DNA of 6,196 bases from Candidatus Margulisiibacteriota bacterium (GTDB taxonomy: Bacteria; Margulisbacteria; WOR-1; JAKLHX01), in NCBI GenBank assembly GCA_022709925.1, contig JAKLHX010000069.1:1-6196 (forward strand). Reading direction: 5' to 3'. Below, one piece after another: positions 1 to 6,196 of the stretch (position 1 is the first letter of the stretch; each line of letters starts with the position of its first letter). A program made the translations under genes and the position numbers. A model generated the notes under the pieces. It was not told the origin of the DNA. It worked only from the letters and a program-made list of their open reading frames with translations, and did not search any database.

Positions 1-55
1 TACCGAGCATGAGACGGGACCTGAATTTCCGTCCTGCTATTATCAATTCGTCCAT
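1..55 (-). CDS. thiG: Thiazole synthase ThiG, N-terminal fragment cut by window edge
   Basis: ThiG forms the thiazole phosphate half of thiamine from deoxyxylulose 5-phosphate, dehydroglycine and ThiS-thiocarboxylate in the cytoplasm. Only the first 18 codons are present, reading MDELIIAGRKFRSRLMLG. This matches the usual ThiG start: a short strand, then G-R/K-x-F-x-S-R-L-x-x-G ahead of the TGKY segment, which would lie outside the window. The ATG at 55-53 is chosen because an AAGGAG Shine-Dalgarno lies about 7 nt upstream; the ATG at 60-58 hits a stop after five codons. It follows thiD2-thiE on the same strand after a 62-nt gap that holds a palindromic repeat, so the two are probably cotranscribed and both serve thiamine synthesis. 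The catalytic lysine and the rest of the barrel cannot be assessed. Confidence 0.8.
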   Translation of the reverse strand, partial: MDELIIAGRKFRSRLMLG

Positions 56-85
56 TTCATTTCTCCTTTTTACCGCGCCGCGTGT

Positions 86-115
86 GTACGGGCGGGTTTC
101 AAACCCGCCTCCTAC
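86..115. repeat. 30-bp palindromic repeat between thiE and thiG
   Basis: The core GGCGGGTTT (91-99) and AAACCCGCC (101-109) is a perfect 9-bp inverted repeat around a single C. It is closed outside by GTA (86-88) and TAC (113-115). It starts 2 nt after the thiE stop codon on the minus strand. No T-run follows, so it is a poor terminator. It could stabilise the thiE mRNA end or slow readthrough into thiG. A second 30-bp palindrome of the same design lies inside thiE at 199-228, suggesting a dispersed family. Confidence 0.65.
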
Positions 116-117
116 GA

Positions 118-1197
118 TCATCTGAACTTCTTTATCAATCTTTTTACCGCACCCGCAATATCCTTCTGCCCTATCGCGGCGCGGATAACAGCGGCACGTG
201 TCGGGGTCGATCGCAATCGACCCTTACAAATATCGACAACACTTCTAATATTGAGCTCGTTTATACCGCCGATCGCGACGAACGGGACCGGTTTTGATGA
301 TCTGTTGATCGCCGATGATATCCTGCGCAAAAGATCGATCCCGAGGGGCTTTGTATTGGGCTTGCTGGCCGTCGAGAATATAGGCCCGACGCTTATATAA
401 TCGGCACCAGACTTTATCCCTTTCATCGCTTGATCGAAATTGTGGGTGGAAAGCCCTATGATCTTTCCGGGACCCAATAATTTTCTGGCAACGTGTACAG
501 GGATATCGTCCTGCCCGATGTGTATCCCGTCAGCGTCAAGCGCCATACACACATCGAGATAGTCGTTAACGATGAACGTCACACCGGCCTTTTTGCATAC
601 CTGAACTATTTGTTTTGCCATGTTGTAATACTGCCCTATCGAGGCTTTTTTATCTCTCAACTGGACGATCCTGCAGCCGCCTTTGATGGCCTGTTTAACA
701 GCCTCAACCGGGGATCTTTTCCCGAGTACGTCAGGATCGGTAACAACGTACAAGTCGAAATCTAGCTTACGGCCTATGGTCAGCGGCTTACAGCTTTTTA
801 ACAGCTCTTTCTCAATGGTATAAAGATCGAACCTTACGGATTTAAAGATCCTTCCGGCATCGCTGTCGGCCAATTTACCGAACTCTTCAAGGACCCTGGC
901 AGCCTCTTCCGCGCGCTTTATATTGGAGGTTATGATACGGAAAATATCCGACCGATCGGCTTCTGACCTCGGGTACATGCTTTTGCCGACATCGGACACG
1001 GAATCCCTTTTATCTATCAAATCATCACCCTCGCCTATCGAGAAAACACCAGTCTTGACCTTGCCGCGCAGCGACTTTATCTTCCAGGTAAGTTTTTTAT
1101 CGTCAAGTATGAACCTTGCCACTTCCTCGACAACACGGAGCCCTTCCATAAGGCGGTTGGTGTTCGCGTCTATTATGCGGAGTATCTTTGGGTCCAT
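118..1197 (-). CDS. thiE: Fused HMP-P kinase (ThiD2) / thiamine-phosphate synthase (ThiE)
   Basis: This 359-residue protein has two thiamine domains. Residues about 1-135 match the alpha-helical ThiD2 domain (DANTNRLMEGLRVVEEVARF; later SNIKRAEEAARVLEEFGK). ThiD2 proteins are known as monofunctional HMP-P kinases, often fused to ThiE. Residues about 145-359 are the ThiE barrel, which joins HMP-PP and thiazole phosphate to give thiamine monophosphate. Visible ThiE motifs are VQLRDK (178-183), ND (211-212), DGIHIGQDD (223-231), GLSTH (248-252), GPIFSTASKP (271-280) and AIGGI (308-312). Near the C-terminus the expected GADG-like stretch is replaced by CKGRLRSTPT (324-333), encoded by a 30-bp palindrome and about seven residues longer than usual. 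The frame stays open, so the gene is probably functional. There is no SD before the ATG, and an extended -10 box ends 6 nt upstream. No in-frame ATG, GTG or TTG lies between that ATG and the upstream stop. No TPP riboswitch motifs are visible in the short upstream region. Confidence 0.93.
   Translation of the reverse strand: MDPKILRIIDANTNRLMEGLRVVEEVARFILDDKKLTWKIKSLRGKVKTGVFSIGEGDDLIDKRDSVSDVGKSMYPRSEADRSDIFRIITSNIKRAEEAARVLEEFGKLADSDAGRIFKSVRFDLYTIEKELLKSCKPLTIGRKLDFDLYVVTDPDVLGKRSPVEAVKQAIKGGCRIVQLRDKKASIGQYYNMAKQIVQVCKKAGVTFIVNDYLDVCMALDADGIHIGQDDIPVHVARKLLGPGKIIGLSTHNFDQAMKGIKSGADYISVGPIFSTASKPNTKPLGIDLLRRISSAINRSSKPVPFVAIGGINELNIRSVVDICKGRLRSTPTRAAVIRAAIGQKDIAGAVKRLIKKFR
199..228. repeat. 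30-bp palindrome inside the thiE reading frame
   Basis: GGGTCGAT (204-211) and ATCGACCC (216-223) form a perfect 8-bp stem with a 4-nt loop, closed outside by TGT (199-201) and ACA (226-228). Like the repeat at 86-115 it is 30 bp, with a 3-bp outer clamp, a 2-nt linker of CG on the left side, and a GC-rich inner stem. On the minus strand it coincides with exactly ten thiE codons (324-333, CKGRLRSTPT) in the loop before the last ThiE strand. Confidence 0.65.
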
Positions 1198-1203
1198 AAG
1201 GAA

Positions 1204-1212
1204 ATTATAACA
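1204..1212 (-). promoter_or_regulatory. Extended -10 promoter placing the thiE start at its ATG
   Basis: The minus strand reads TGTTATAAT, a perfect extended -10 (TGnTATAAT), followed by TTCCTT and then the thiE ATG. The expected transcription start, 7 nt after the box, falls on the A of the ATG. No convincing -35 is seen at 16-19 nt, which an extended -10 can tolerate. The box overlaps the stop codon of the upstream open frame. Confidence 0.5.
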
Positions 1213-1306
1213 TCTCCAGTTTCTCGATATATGTCCTCACCGCCCTAACGCGTTGCCTGAGTTCTTGCACCAGAGGACAGTCGGTAGCGATGTTGAAACC
1301 TAACGA
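1205..1306 (-). pseudogene. 33-codon open tail upstream of thiE, likely gene remnant
   Basis: After a TGA (1309-1307) the minus strand is open for 33 codons, ending TAA at 1207-1205, 7 nt before the thiE ATG. The translation, beginning SLGFNIATDCPLVQELRQRV and ending YIEKLEML, has the charged amphipathic look of a real C-terminal helix. There is no ATG before the penultimate codon and no SD for the internal GTG, so it does not look like a free-standing gene. The best reading is the 3' end of a former thiE-upstream gene whose body was lost when the phosphoesterase gene came to lie next to it. I do not recognise the family. A chance open frame of this length is possible. Confidence 0.3.
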
Positions 1307-1326
1307 TCAAACTTACGATATATAGA
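1293..1326 (+). promoter_or_regulatory. Candidate promoter of the metallophosphoesterase gene
   Basis: TTGAAA (1293-1298) is followed after 17 nt by CGATATATAGA (1316-1326), with GATATA or TATATA serving as -10. A start near 1329 would leave a leader of about 12 nt containing the SD AGGGGG (1331-1336), 5 nt before the ATG. The same two blocks at the same spacing precede sdaA. Confidence 0.45.
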
Positions 1327-1341
1327 TATAAGGGGGTAAGT

Positions 1342-2169
1342 ATGCTTTACACCGGTTTAAGGACTATAAGATGGACCTCATATCCGTTCGTGAGCGGCGA
1401 ACCTGACATAAGGATCCCTTATTGCAATGTTGGAAGACCGGTCAACGGCAGATTTGCTGTTATCACGGACATTCACGGTGCCACAGGATCTCAGATCCTA
1501 TTCTTGAATTTCTGCAAAAGAGCCAACGTAAATGAGATCGTTTTTTTAGGAGATGCTAATCGCCGCGGGGAACGAACATACGAATTATATGAAAGATTTG
1601 TTGATTTTATAAGAGGTAACCAAAAAAGGAGCTTTATCGGGATCCGTGGCAACCACGATTTTGTGCCTCCAAAATATTTTGATTATTTCGCTCCGCGAGA
1701 GCCGGAAACACCGGCCTTCATTGAACAGGATAACCATATCTTTGTACACGATGGGGCGGTTGTTGAAGATCTCTTTAGATATGGGAAGATCGAGACCGAC
1801 ACTGAAAGACCCTTTATCATTTGGCATGGGCACAGCCACCAAACAACGTTCGCGCACAGAATGAAATTGATAGGATCCATAGAGGATCCTGAGGTCGTGC
1901 ACATTGGAACAAATGAATACTTCAAAAGATTTGCTTTGCTTCCCGGCCAGCAATACTGGATAAATCCGGGTATGCAGAGTTTTGATCGCGGGAATGAGGG
2001 CTTTGCGGGGTTTTCTCAATTCGCGGTCTTCGACAGTGATAAGAACGAAGCAACTCTGATAAAACTAACCGTCCCCGCAGGAAAGCTTTCATGCCTTCAA
2101 GACGGGTCAGAACCGGCTTTTACCGACGCTCTTGATAACTTCGTAAGGATACCGGAGCATTTGAGATAA
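1342..2169 (+). CDS. Calcineurin-like metallophosphoesterase
   Basis: This 275-residue protein has the full two-metal phosphoesterase motif set: DIHG (D43, H45), GD (D71) within GDANRRG, GNHD (N104-D106), a central H136, and GHSH (163-166) preceded by W161-H162. It also has the late WINPG strand (206-210) common to YfcE-like and diadenosine-tetraphosphatase-like members. It should hydrolyse a phosphomono- or diester in the cytoplasm; there is no signal peptide or membrane segment. The substrate cannot be told from sequence. The first D of the GDxxDRG motif of PPP phosphatases is kept, but the second is R75, so it is not a typical protein phosphatase. About 35 residues precede the fold, longer than in minimal members. 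The start is supported by AGGGGG 5 nt upstream. It stands alone, divergent from thiE and convergent with the 16S gene. Confidence 0.9.
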   Translation: MLYTGLRTIRWTSYPFVSGEPDIRIPYCNVGRPVNGRFAVITDIHGATGSQILFLNFCKRANVNEIVFLGDANRRGERTYELYERFVDFIRGNQKRSFIGIRGNHDFVPPKYFDYFAPREPETPAFIEQDNHIFVHDGAVVEDLFRYGKIETDTERPFIIWHGHSHQTTFAHRMKLIGSIEDPEVVHIGTNEYFKRFALLPGQQYWINPGMQSFDRGNEGFAGFSQFAVFDSDKNEATLIKLTVPAGKLSCLQDGSEPAFTDALDNFVRIPEHLR

Positions 2170-2214
2170 AGCCTACTTCTCCAAGCGTACTATCTTTCAC
2201 TGCTAACAATGCCA

Positions 2215-2245
2215 ACAAAAAAGGACGCTTATTACAGCGTCCTTT
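2215..2245 (-). terminator. Intrinsic terminator of the 16S transcript
   Basis: AAGGACGCT (2221-2229) and AGCGTCCTT (2236-2244) form a 9-bp stem, 10 bp with A2220-T2245, around a 6-nt loop. On the minus strand the stem runs into six T, ideal for ending the 16S transcript about 200 nt after the mature 3' end. On the plus strand only three T follow, so it is a weaker terminator for the phosphoesterase gene, the only other candidate user. Confidence 0.75.
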
Positions 2246-2440
2246 AATAAATGAAACAGTATTTAAAGCGCCTTAAGGCGCTTGCCTTCAAAGCTAAACA
2301 GAATAGACGCCCCAACGACATTGGAGCGGGACCGGATTTGTCTTCCATCGGTACAAATCCGAATTAAATGATGGGAAACGACCTAGGATCTCGCGAGTAA
2401 TTGCAGGTTCCTAGAAATCTGAATTACCGAGATTCTCCTT
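2246..2440 (-). other. 16S rRNA 3' trailer with three hairpins
   Basis: This stretch between the mature 16S end and the terminator carries no tRNA, 23S or protein gene. It holds CTAGGA/TCCTAG (2383-2388 and 2409-2414), a 9-bp stem CGGATTTGT/ACAAATCCG (2333-2341 and 2353-2361), and an 18-bp perfect palindrome AAGCGCCTTAAGGCGCTT (2266-2283). The last is followed on the minus strand by TAAAT and could be an auxiliary terminator. The others may be processing or protective stems. I found no clear long pairing between this trailer and the 16S leader. Confidence 0.5.
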
Positions 2441-3966
<1,526 letters not shown>

Positions 3967-4044
3967 AAATTTTATTGGTTTGAAATAGCTCTAATCTAAA
4001 TTAAAGTTAAAAATTGATGAAAGGATCCACATCATTCCAAAATC

Positions 4045-4073
4045 TTTTGAAAAAGCAAAAAGCTTTTCAAAGA
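4045..4073 (-). other. Leader hairpin
   Basis: TTTGAAAAAGC (4046-4056) and GCTTTTCAAA (4062-4071) pair around a 5-nt loop with one bulged A; outer TCTT and AAGA extend the stem. No T-run follows on the minus strand, so a processing stem is more likely than a terminator. Confidence 0.4.
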
Positions 4074-4090
4074 CTTCTCTATCCTGTTTA

Positions 4091-4103
4091 GTTTTCAAGG
4101 AAC
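4091..4103 (-). promoter_or_regulatory. boxA-like antitermination element in the 16S leader
   Basis: The minus strand reads GTTCCTTGAAAAC, followed by TAAACAGGAT. This closely resembles the boxA core seen in bacterial rRNA leaders (as recalled, TGTTCTTTGAAAACTAAACA in Bacillus). BoxA binds the NusB-NusE complex and protects rRNA transcription from early termination. Confidence 0.6.
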
Positions 4104-4223
4104 TTTTTCGTTTTCCGACCTTTTCGCGTCCGCTCGAGACCGGTAGAAATCACTTACGTGGAAGGATCACAGTGGAGAGAATAAAACTCTGCTTCGTGCC
4201 TCCTTTCCTCACACGCAAGTATA

Positions 4224-4252
4224 ATTTTACACATAATACTTCGGCTTGTCAA
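4224..4252 (-). promoter_or_regulatory. Sigma-70-type promoter of the 16S gene
   Basis: On the minus strand a perfect -35 TTGACA (4252-4247), a 17-nt spacer and a -10 TAAAAT (4229-4224) give one of the best promoter matches in the window. It predicts a start near 4217, as expected for a highly expressed rRNA. It lies back to back with the sdaA promoter, 14 nt away. Confidence 0.75.
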
Positions 4253-4266
4253 TACCCGTATCGGAA

Positions 4267-4300
4267 TTGAAATCCTCCCCTATTAATAGCGATATATAGA
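4267..4300 (+). promoter_or_regulatory. Candidate promoter of the serine dehydratase gene
   Basis: TTGAAA (4267-4272), 17 nt, then CGATATATAGA (4290-4300). If GATATA (4291-4296) is the -10, the start falls at about 4303, essentially on the sdaA ATG at 4304. The same blocks and spacing occur before the phosphoesterase gene. Confidence 0.45.
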
Positions 4301-4303
4301 GGA

Positions 4304-5482
4304 ATGCTCTCAATAAATTCATTATATAAGATAGGCTGCGGACCTTCCAGCTCGCATACTATGGGGCCGAAGAACGCGGCCCGTATTTTTGCGGAAAGGA
4401 ACCCTAACGCTGACCTTTTCAGGGTCGCGCTATACGGGAGCTTGGCAGCGACAGGCAGAGGACATCTTACCGACAAAGCGATAATATCCGCTATCAGCCC
4501 GAGGGAAGTCGAAATAACATGGCATCCCGGACAGGTCATTCCGCTCCACCCGAACGGCATGGAATTTTCTGCTGTTGAAAAAAATATCGTCACAGACACC
4601 TGGCAGGTATACAGCATCGGCGGCGGAGAGATACGCGACAAAGATTCATTTAATAAAAAAGAAGAGGATATCTATCCCCACTCAAAACTCCATGACATCT
4701 TGGAACAGGTCCGCCACGGAAGGATCTCTTTATGGGAATATGTCAAACAAAACGAACCGGAAGGCACATGGGAACACCTGAACAATGTATGGGCCGCTAT
4801 GCAAACAACTATATATAAAGGAATATCAACTGAAGGGATATTGCCAGGAGGCCTCGGCGTTGAAAGAAAAGCAAGTTCCTTTTTTACAAAAAATGATTTC
4901 ATTTTCGCTTTCGCGCTTGCATGCGCGGAAGAGAATGCATCCGGCGGCCAAGTGGTCACCGCCCCTACCTGCGGCTCATGCGGCGTGCTTCCCGCGGTAC
5001 TGCTTTTCCTCCAAAGGAACAATGGCTTTAAAGATGAGGACATCGTCAAAGCGCTTGCAACAGCAGGACTTATCGGGAACCTTGTGAGGACGAATGCTTC
5101 CATATCCGGCGCCGAAGTAGGATGTCAGGGAGAGATAGGAACAGCGACATCGATGGCGGCTGCCGCCGCGGCACAGCTGTTGGGAGGAAGCCCCGACAAG
5201 ATCGAGTATGCCGCCGAGATAGGAATGGAACACCAGCTTGGACTTACCTGCGATCCTGTGGCAGGCCTGGTACAGATCCCCTGCATAGAACGCAACGCGC
5301 TTGCCGCAACAAGGGCCTTGGATAGTGCGGTTTTTGCTCTCGCATCCGAAGGCTCTCACCGGATATCGTTCGACCTGGTGGTAAGGACCATGTACCACAC
5401 AGGACTGGACCTTGGCAGAGGATATAGGGAGACCGCGGAAGAAGGCCTCGCAAAAGAAACCGGCATGACACGGCAGCAGTAA
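4304..5482 (+). CDS. sdaA: L-serine dehydratase, iron-sulfur dependent, single chain
   Basis: This cytoplasmic enzyme converts L-serine to pyruvate and ammonia using a 4Fe-4S cluster. The beta domain (about 1-135) has the signature GPSSSHTMGP (13-22) and YSIGGGEI (103-110). The alpha domain follows, with TEGILPGGLG (176-185), TNASISGAEVGCQGEIG (263-279) and GMEHQLGLTCDPVAGLVQIP (307-326). The cluster cysteines C274, C316 and C327 show the expected C-x41-C-x10-C spacing. At 392 residues it is about 60 shorter than E. coli SdaA; the shortening falls between the two halves of the beta domain and before FAFALACAEEN, so it looks like a compact form and not a broken gene. The ATG gives the usual N-terminus, about 12 residues before GPSSSHT. 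AGAGG ends only 1 nt from the ATG, too close to act as an SD, so the mRNA may be leaderless. Such clusters are oxygen-sensitive, which fits an anaerobe. Confidence 0.95.
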   Translation: MLSINSLYKIGCGPSSSHTMGPKNAARIFAERNPNADLFRVALYGSLAATGRGHLTDKAIISAISPREVEITWHPGQVIPLHPNGMEFSAVEKNIVTDTWQVYSIGGGEIRDKDSFNKKEEDIYPHSKLHDILEQVRHGRISLWEYVKQNEPEGTWEHLNNVWAAMQTTIYKGISTEGILPGGLGVERKASSFFTKNDFIFAFALACAEENASGGQVVTAPTCGSCGVLPAVLLFLQRNNGFKDEDIVKALATAGLIGNLVRTNASISGAEVGCQGEIGTATSMAAAAAAQLLGGSPDKIEYAAEIGMEHQLGLTCDPVAGLVQIPCIERNALAATRALDSAVFALASEGSHRISFDLVVRTMYHTGLDLGRGYRETAEEGLAKETGMTRQQ

Positions 5483-5494
5483 AAGTAATATAAT
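5465..5494 (+). promoter_or_regulatory. Promoter for the M23 peptidase gene
   Basis: ATGACA (5465-5470, five of six matches to the -35 consensus), an 18-nt spacer and a perfect TATAAT (5489-5494). The predicted start, 7 nt after the box, is the A of the ATG at 5501. It lies in the last codons of sdaA and the 18-nt gap, so the peptidase can be transcribed alone as well as by readthrough. Confidence 0.55.
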
Positions 5495-5500
5495 CTCAAT

Positions 5501-6196
5501 ATGAGACCATTTAAATATCTGTGCTCGTCCGCCGTCATGTTCTCTATATTATTTGCAATTTCAGCATCTGCATCTTCACTTTTTATTTTCAGCCCCAAGG
5601 CGGTAAAGCAAGGAGGGACCCTGGTCGTCACCGCTGAAGGTGTCCAGGAAAAGAACACGACGCTTATATTCCTTGATAAAAGCATTCCCTTCTATAGATA
5701 TGATAAAGGCATAAGGACCATAGCGGGCGTCAACCCGTCGACACCTGTCGGCGAGCATAAAGCTGTCATAATTTCTACGGATGAATCCGGAAACAGCCAT
5801 ACATACATCTATAATGTGTCGGTAAAACATGTGAACTTCCCTCACGAGAAGCTCCTTTTCGAGCCCAGGAAACGATCCAGGCTAGTACAAGAGAAGATAA
5901 GCACTGACCAGGATGAGATCGCAAAGATATTCAGGCAATGGACACCGGAACAACTATGGTCAGGCAAGTTCATAAAACCCATAAAAGGAAGGACTACTTC
6001 GGCTTTCGGGACCTACAGGCTGTACAACAACAAGAAGCTCGGCGACCACCGCGGACTTGACATAGGAGGCAATCCCGTGGGAGCCCCGATAAAAGCAACG
6101 AACTCCGGGATAGTAGCCTTCGCGAGACTTTTGCCGACGCTCGGGTCAACGATAATAATCGATCACGGCCAAGGGATCCACTCCGTATATATGCAC
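5501..6196 (+). CDS. Secreted M23-family peptidoglycan peptidase, 3' end missing
   Basis: The frame is open for 232 codons to the window edge. Residues 1-25 are a signal peptide: basic MRPFK, a hydrophobic stretch, and ASA before a likely cleavage near 22-25. C8 is not in a lipobox. Residues about 28-110 form a beta-rich Ig-like domain of the type often found before M23 domains, ending in GVNPSTPVGEHKAVI. From about 155 the LytM-like zinc metallopeptidase begins (FIKPIKGRTTSAFGTYR), with zinc ligands H183 and D187 in HRGLD, then GAPIKATNSGIVAFA and YMH, where H232 matches the catalytic His before the C-terminal HxH. That HxH pair lies beyond the edge. It likely cleaves peptide cross-links in the periplasm. 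The ATG at 5501 has no SD; a TATAAT ends 6 nt upstream. An inactive regulator of EnvC/NlpD type is unlikely because the first ligands are kept. Confidence 0.9.
   Translation, partial: MRPFKYLCSSAVMFSILFAISASASSLFIFSPKAVKQGGTLVVTAEGVQEKNTTLIFLDKSIPFYRYDKGIRTIAGVNPSTPVGEHKAVIISTDESGNSHTYIYNVSVKHVNFPHEKLLFEPRKRSRLVQEKISTDQDEIAKIFRQWTPEQLWSGKFIKPIKGRTTSAFGTYRLYNNKKLGDHRGLDIGGNPVGAPIKATNSGIVAFARLLPTLGSTIIIDHGQGIHSVYMH

Larger units (their letters stand above)
3967..4217 (-). other. 16S rRNA leader (transcribed, non-coding)
   Basis: This A/T-rich region of about 250 nt lies between the predicted start near 4217 and the mature 16S 5' end. It contains a boxA-like element (4091-4103) and an imperfect hairpin at 4045-4073. 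No SD-linked open frame of note was seen. Confidence 0.6.

Noticed and set aside
1485..1499. Inverted repeat AGGATCT-C-AGATCCT inside the phosphoesterase gene
   Set aside because: Short, lacks the outer clamp of the 30-bp repeats, and encodes a normal part of the fold after DIHG.
1872..1890. Two GGATCC-containing blocks forming an inverted repeat
   Set aside because: Follows automatically from two copies of a palindromic hexamer in coding sequence; likely chance.
1585..2019. 144-codon minus-strand frame opposite the phosphoesterase gene
   Set aside because: The plus frame carries all catalytic motifs; the antisense frame shows none.
2246..2440. tRNA or 23S start downstream of 16S
   Set aside because: No CCA-ended cloverleaf, T-loop GTTCRA or 23S 5' sequence is visible before the terminator.
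4672..5471. Antisense frames of 75-143 codons and alternate plus frames opposite sdaA
   Set aside because: They are shadows of a well-conserved coding frame; no SD or domain supports them.
5356..5845. Minus-strand frames across the sdaA end and the peptidase start
   Set aside because: The plus-strand M23 frame with signal peptide and HxxxD motif explains the region.

Overview
The window probably comes from an uncultured Gram-negative-type bacterium. The 16S rRNA gene is clearly bacterial. Its sequence, the ThiD2-ThiE fusion and the unlinked 16S gene fit the candidate phylum Omnitrophota (OP3) or a neighbouring lineage, but this is an impression from memory and not a tree placement. Nothing points to phage, plasmid or transposon origin; these are chromosomal housekeeping genes.

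Layout. On the minus strand at the left edge are the first 18 codons of thiG (1-55), preceded in the operon by a fused thiD2-thiE gene (118-1197). A 33-codon open frame just upstream of thiE (1205-1306) looks like the tail of a lost gene. A plus-strand calcineurin-like metallophosphoesterase (1342-2169) converges on a stand-alone 16S rRNA gene (minus, 2441-3966). The 16S gene has its own TTGACA-17-TAAAAT promoter, a leader of about 250 nt with a boxA-like element, and a terminator at 2215-2245. No tRNA, 23S or 5S gene follows it. Divergent from the 16S promoter is a compact one-chain iron-sulfur L-serine dehydratase gene (4304-5482). After 18 nt comes a secreted M23-type peptidase (5501 to the right edge, incomplete).

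How the genes work together. ThiD2-ThiE and ThiG cover HMP-P phosphorylation, thiazole phosphate synthesis and their joining into thiamine monophosphate. The serine dehydratase makes pyruvate and ammonia from serine. The M23 protein would cut peptidoglycan outside the inner membrane. The metallophosphoesterase has no substrate that can be read from sequence.

Most notable observations: (1) thiE, sdaA and the M23 gene each have a -10-like box ending about 6 nt before the ATG and no usable Shine-Dalgarno, which suggests leaderless mRNAs, although the 16S has a normal anti-SD and thiG and the phosphoesterase gene do have SD sites; (2) two 30-bp palindromes of the same design, one 2 nt beyond the thiE stop and one in frame inside thiE, where it appears to add about seven residues; (3) an unlinked 16S gene; (4) an identical promoter-like motif, TTGAAA-N17-CGATATATAGA, before the phosphoesterase gene and sdaA.
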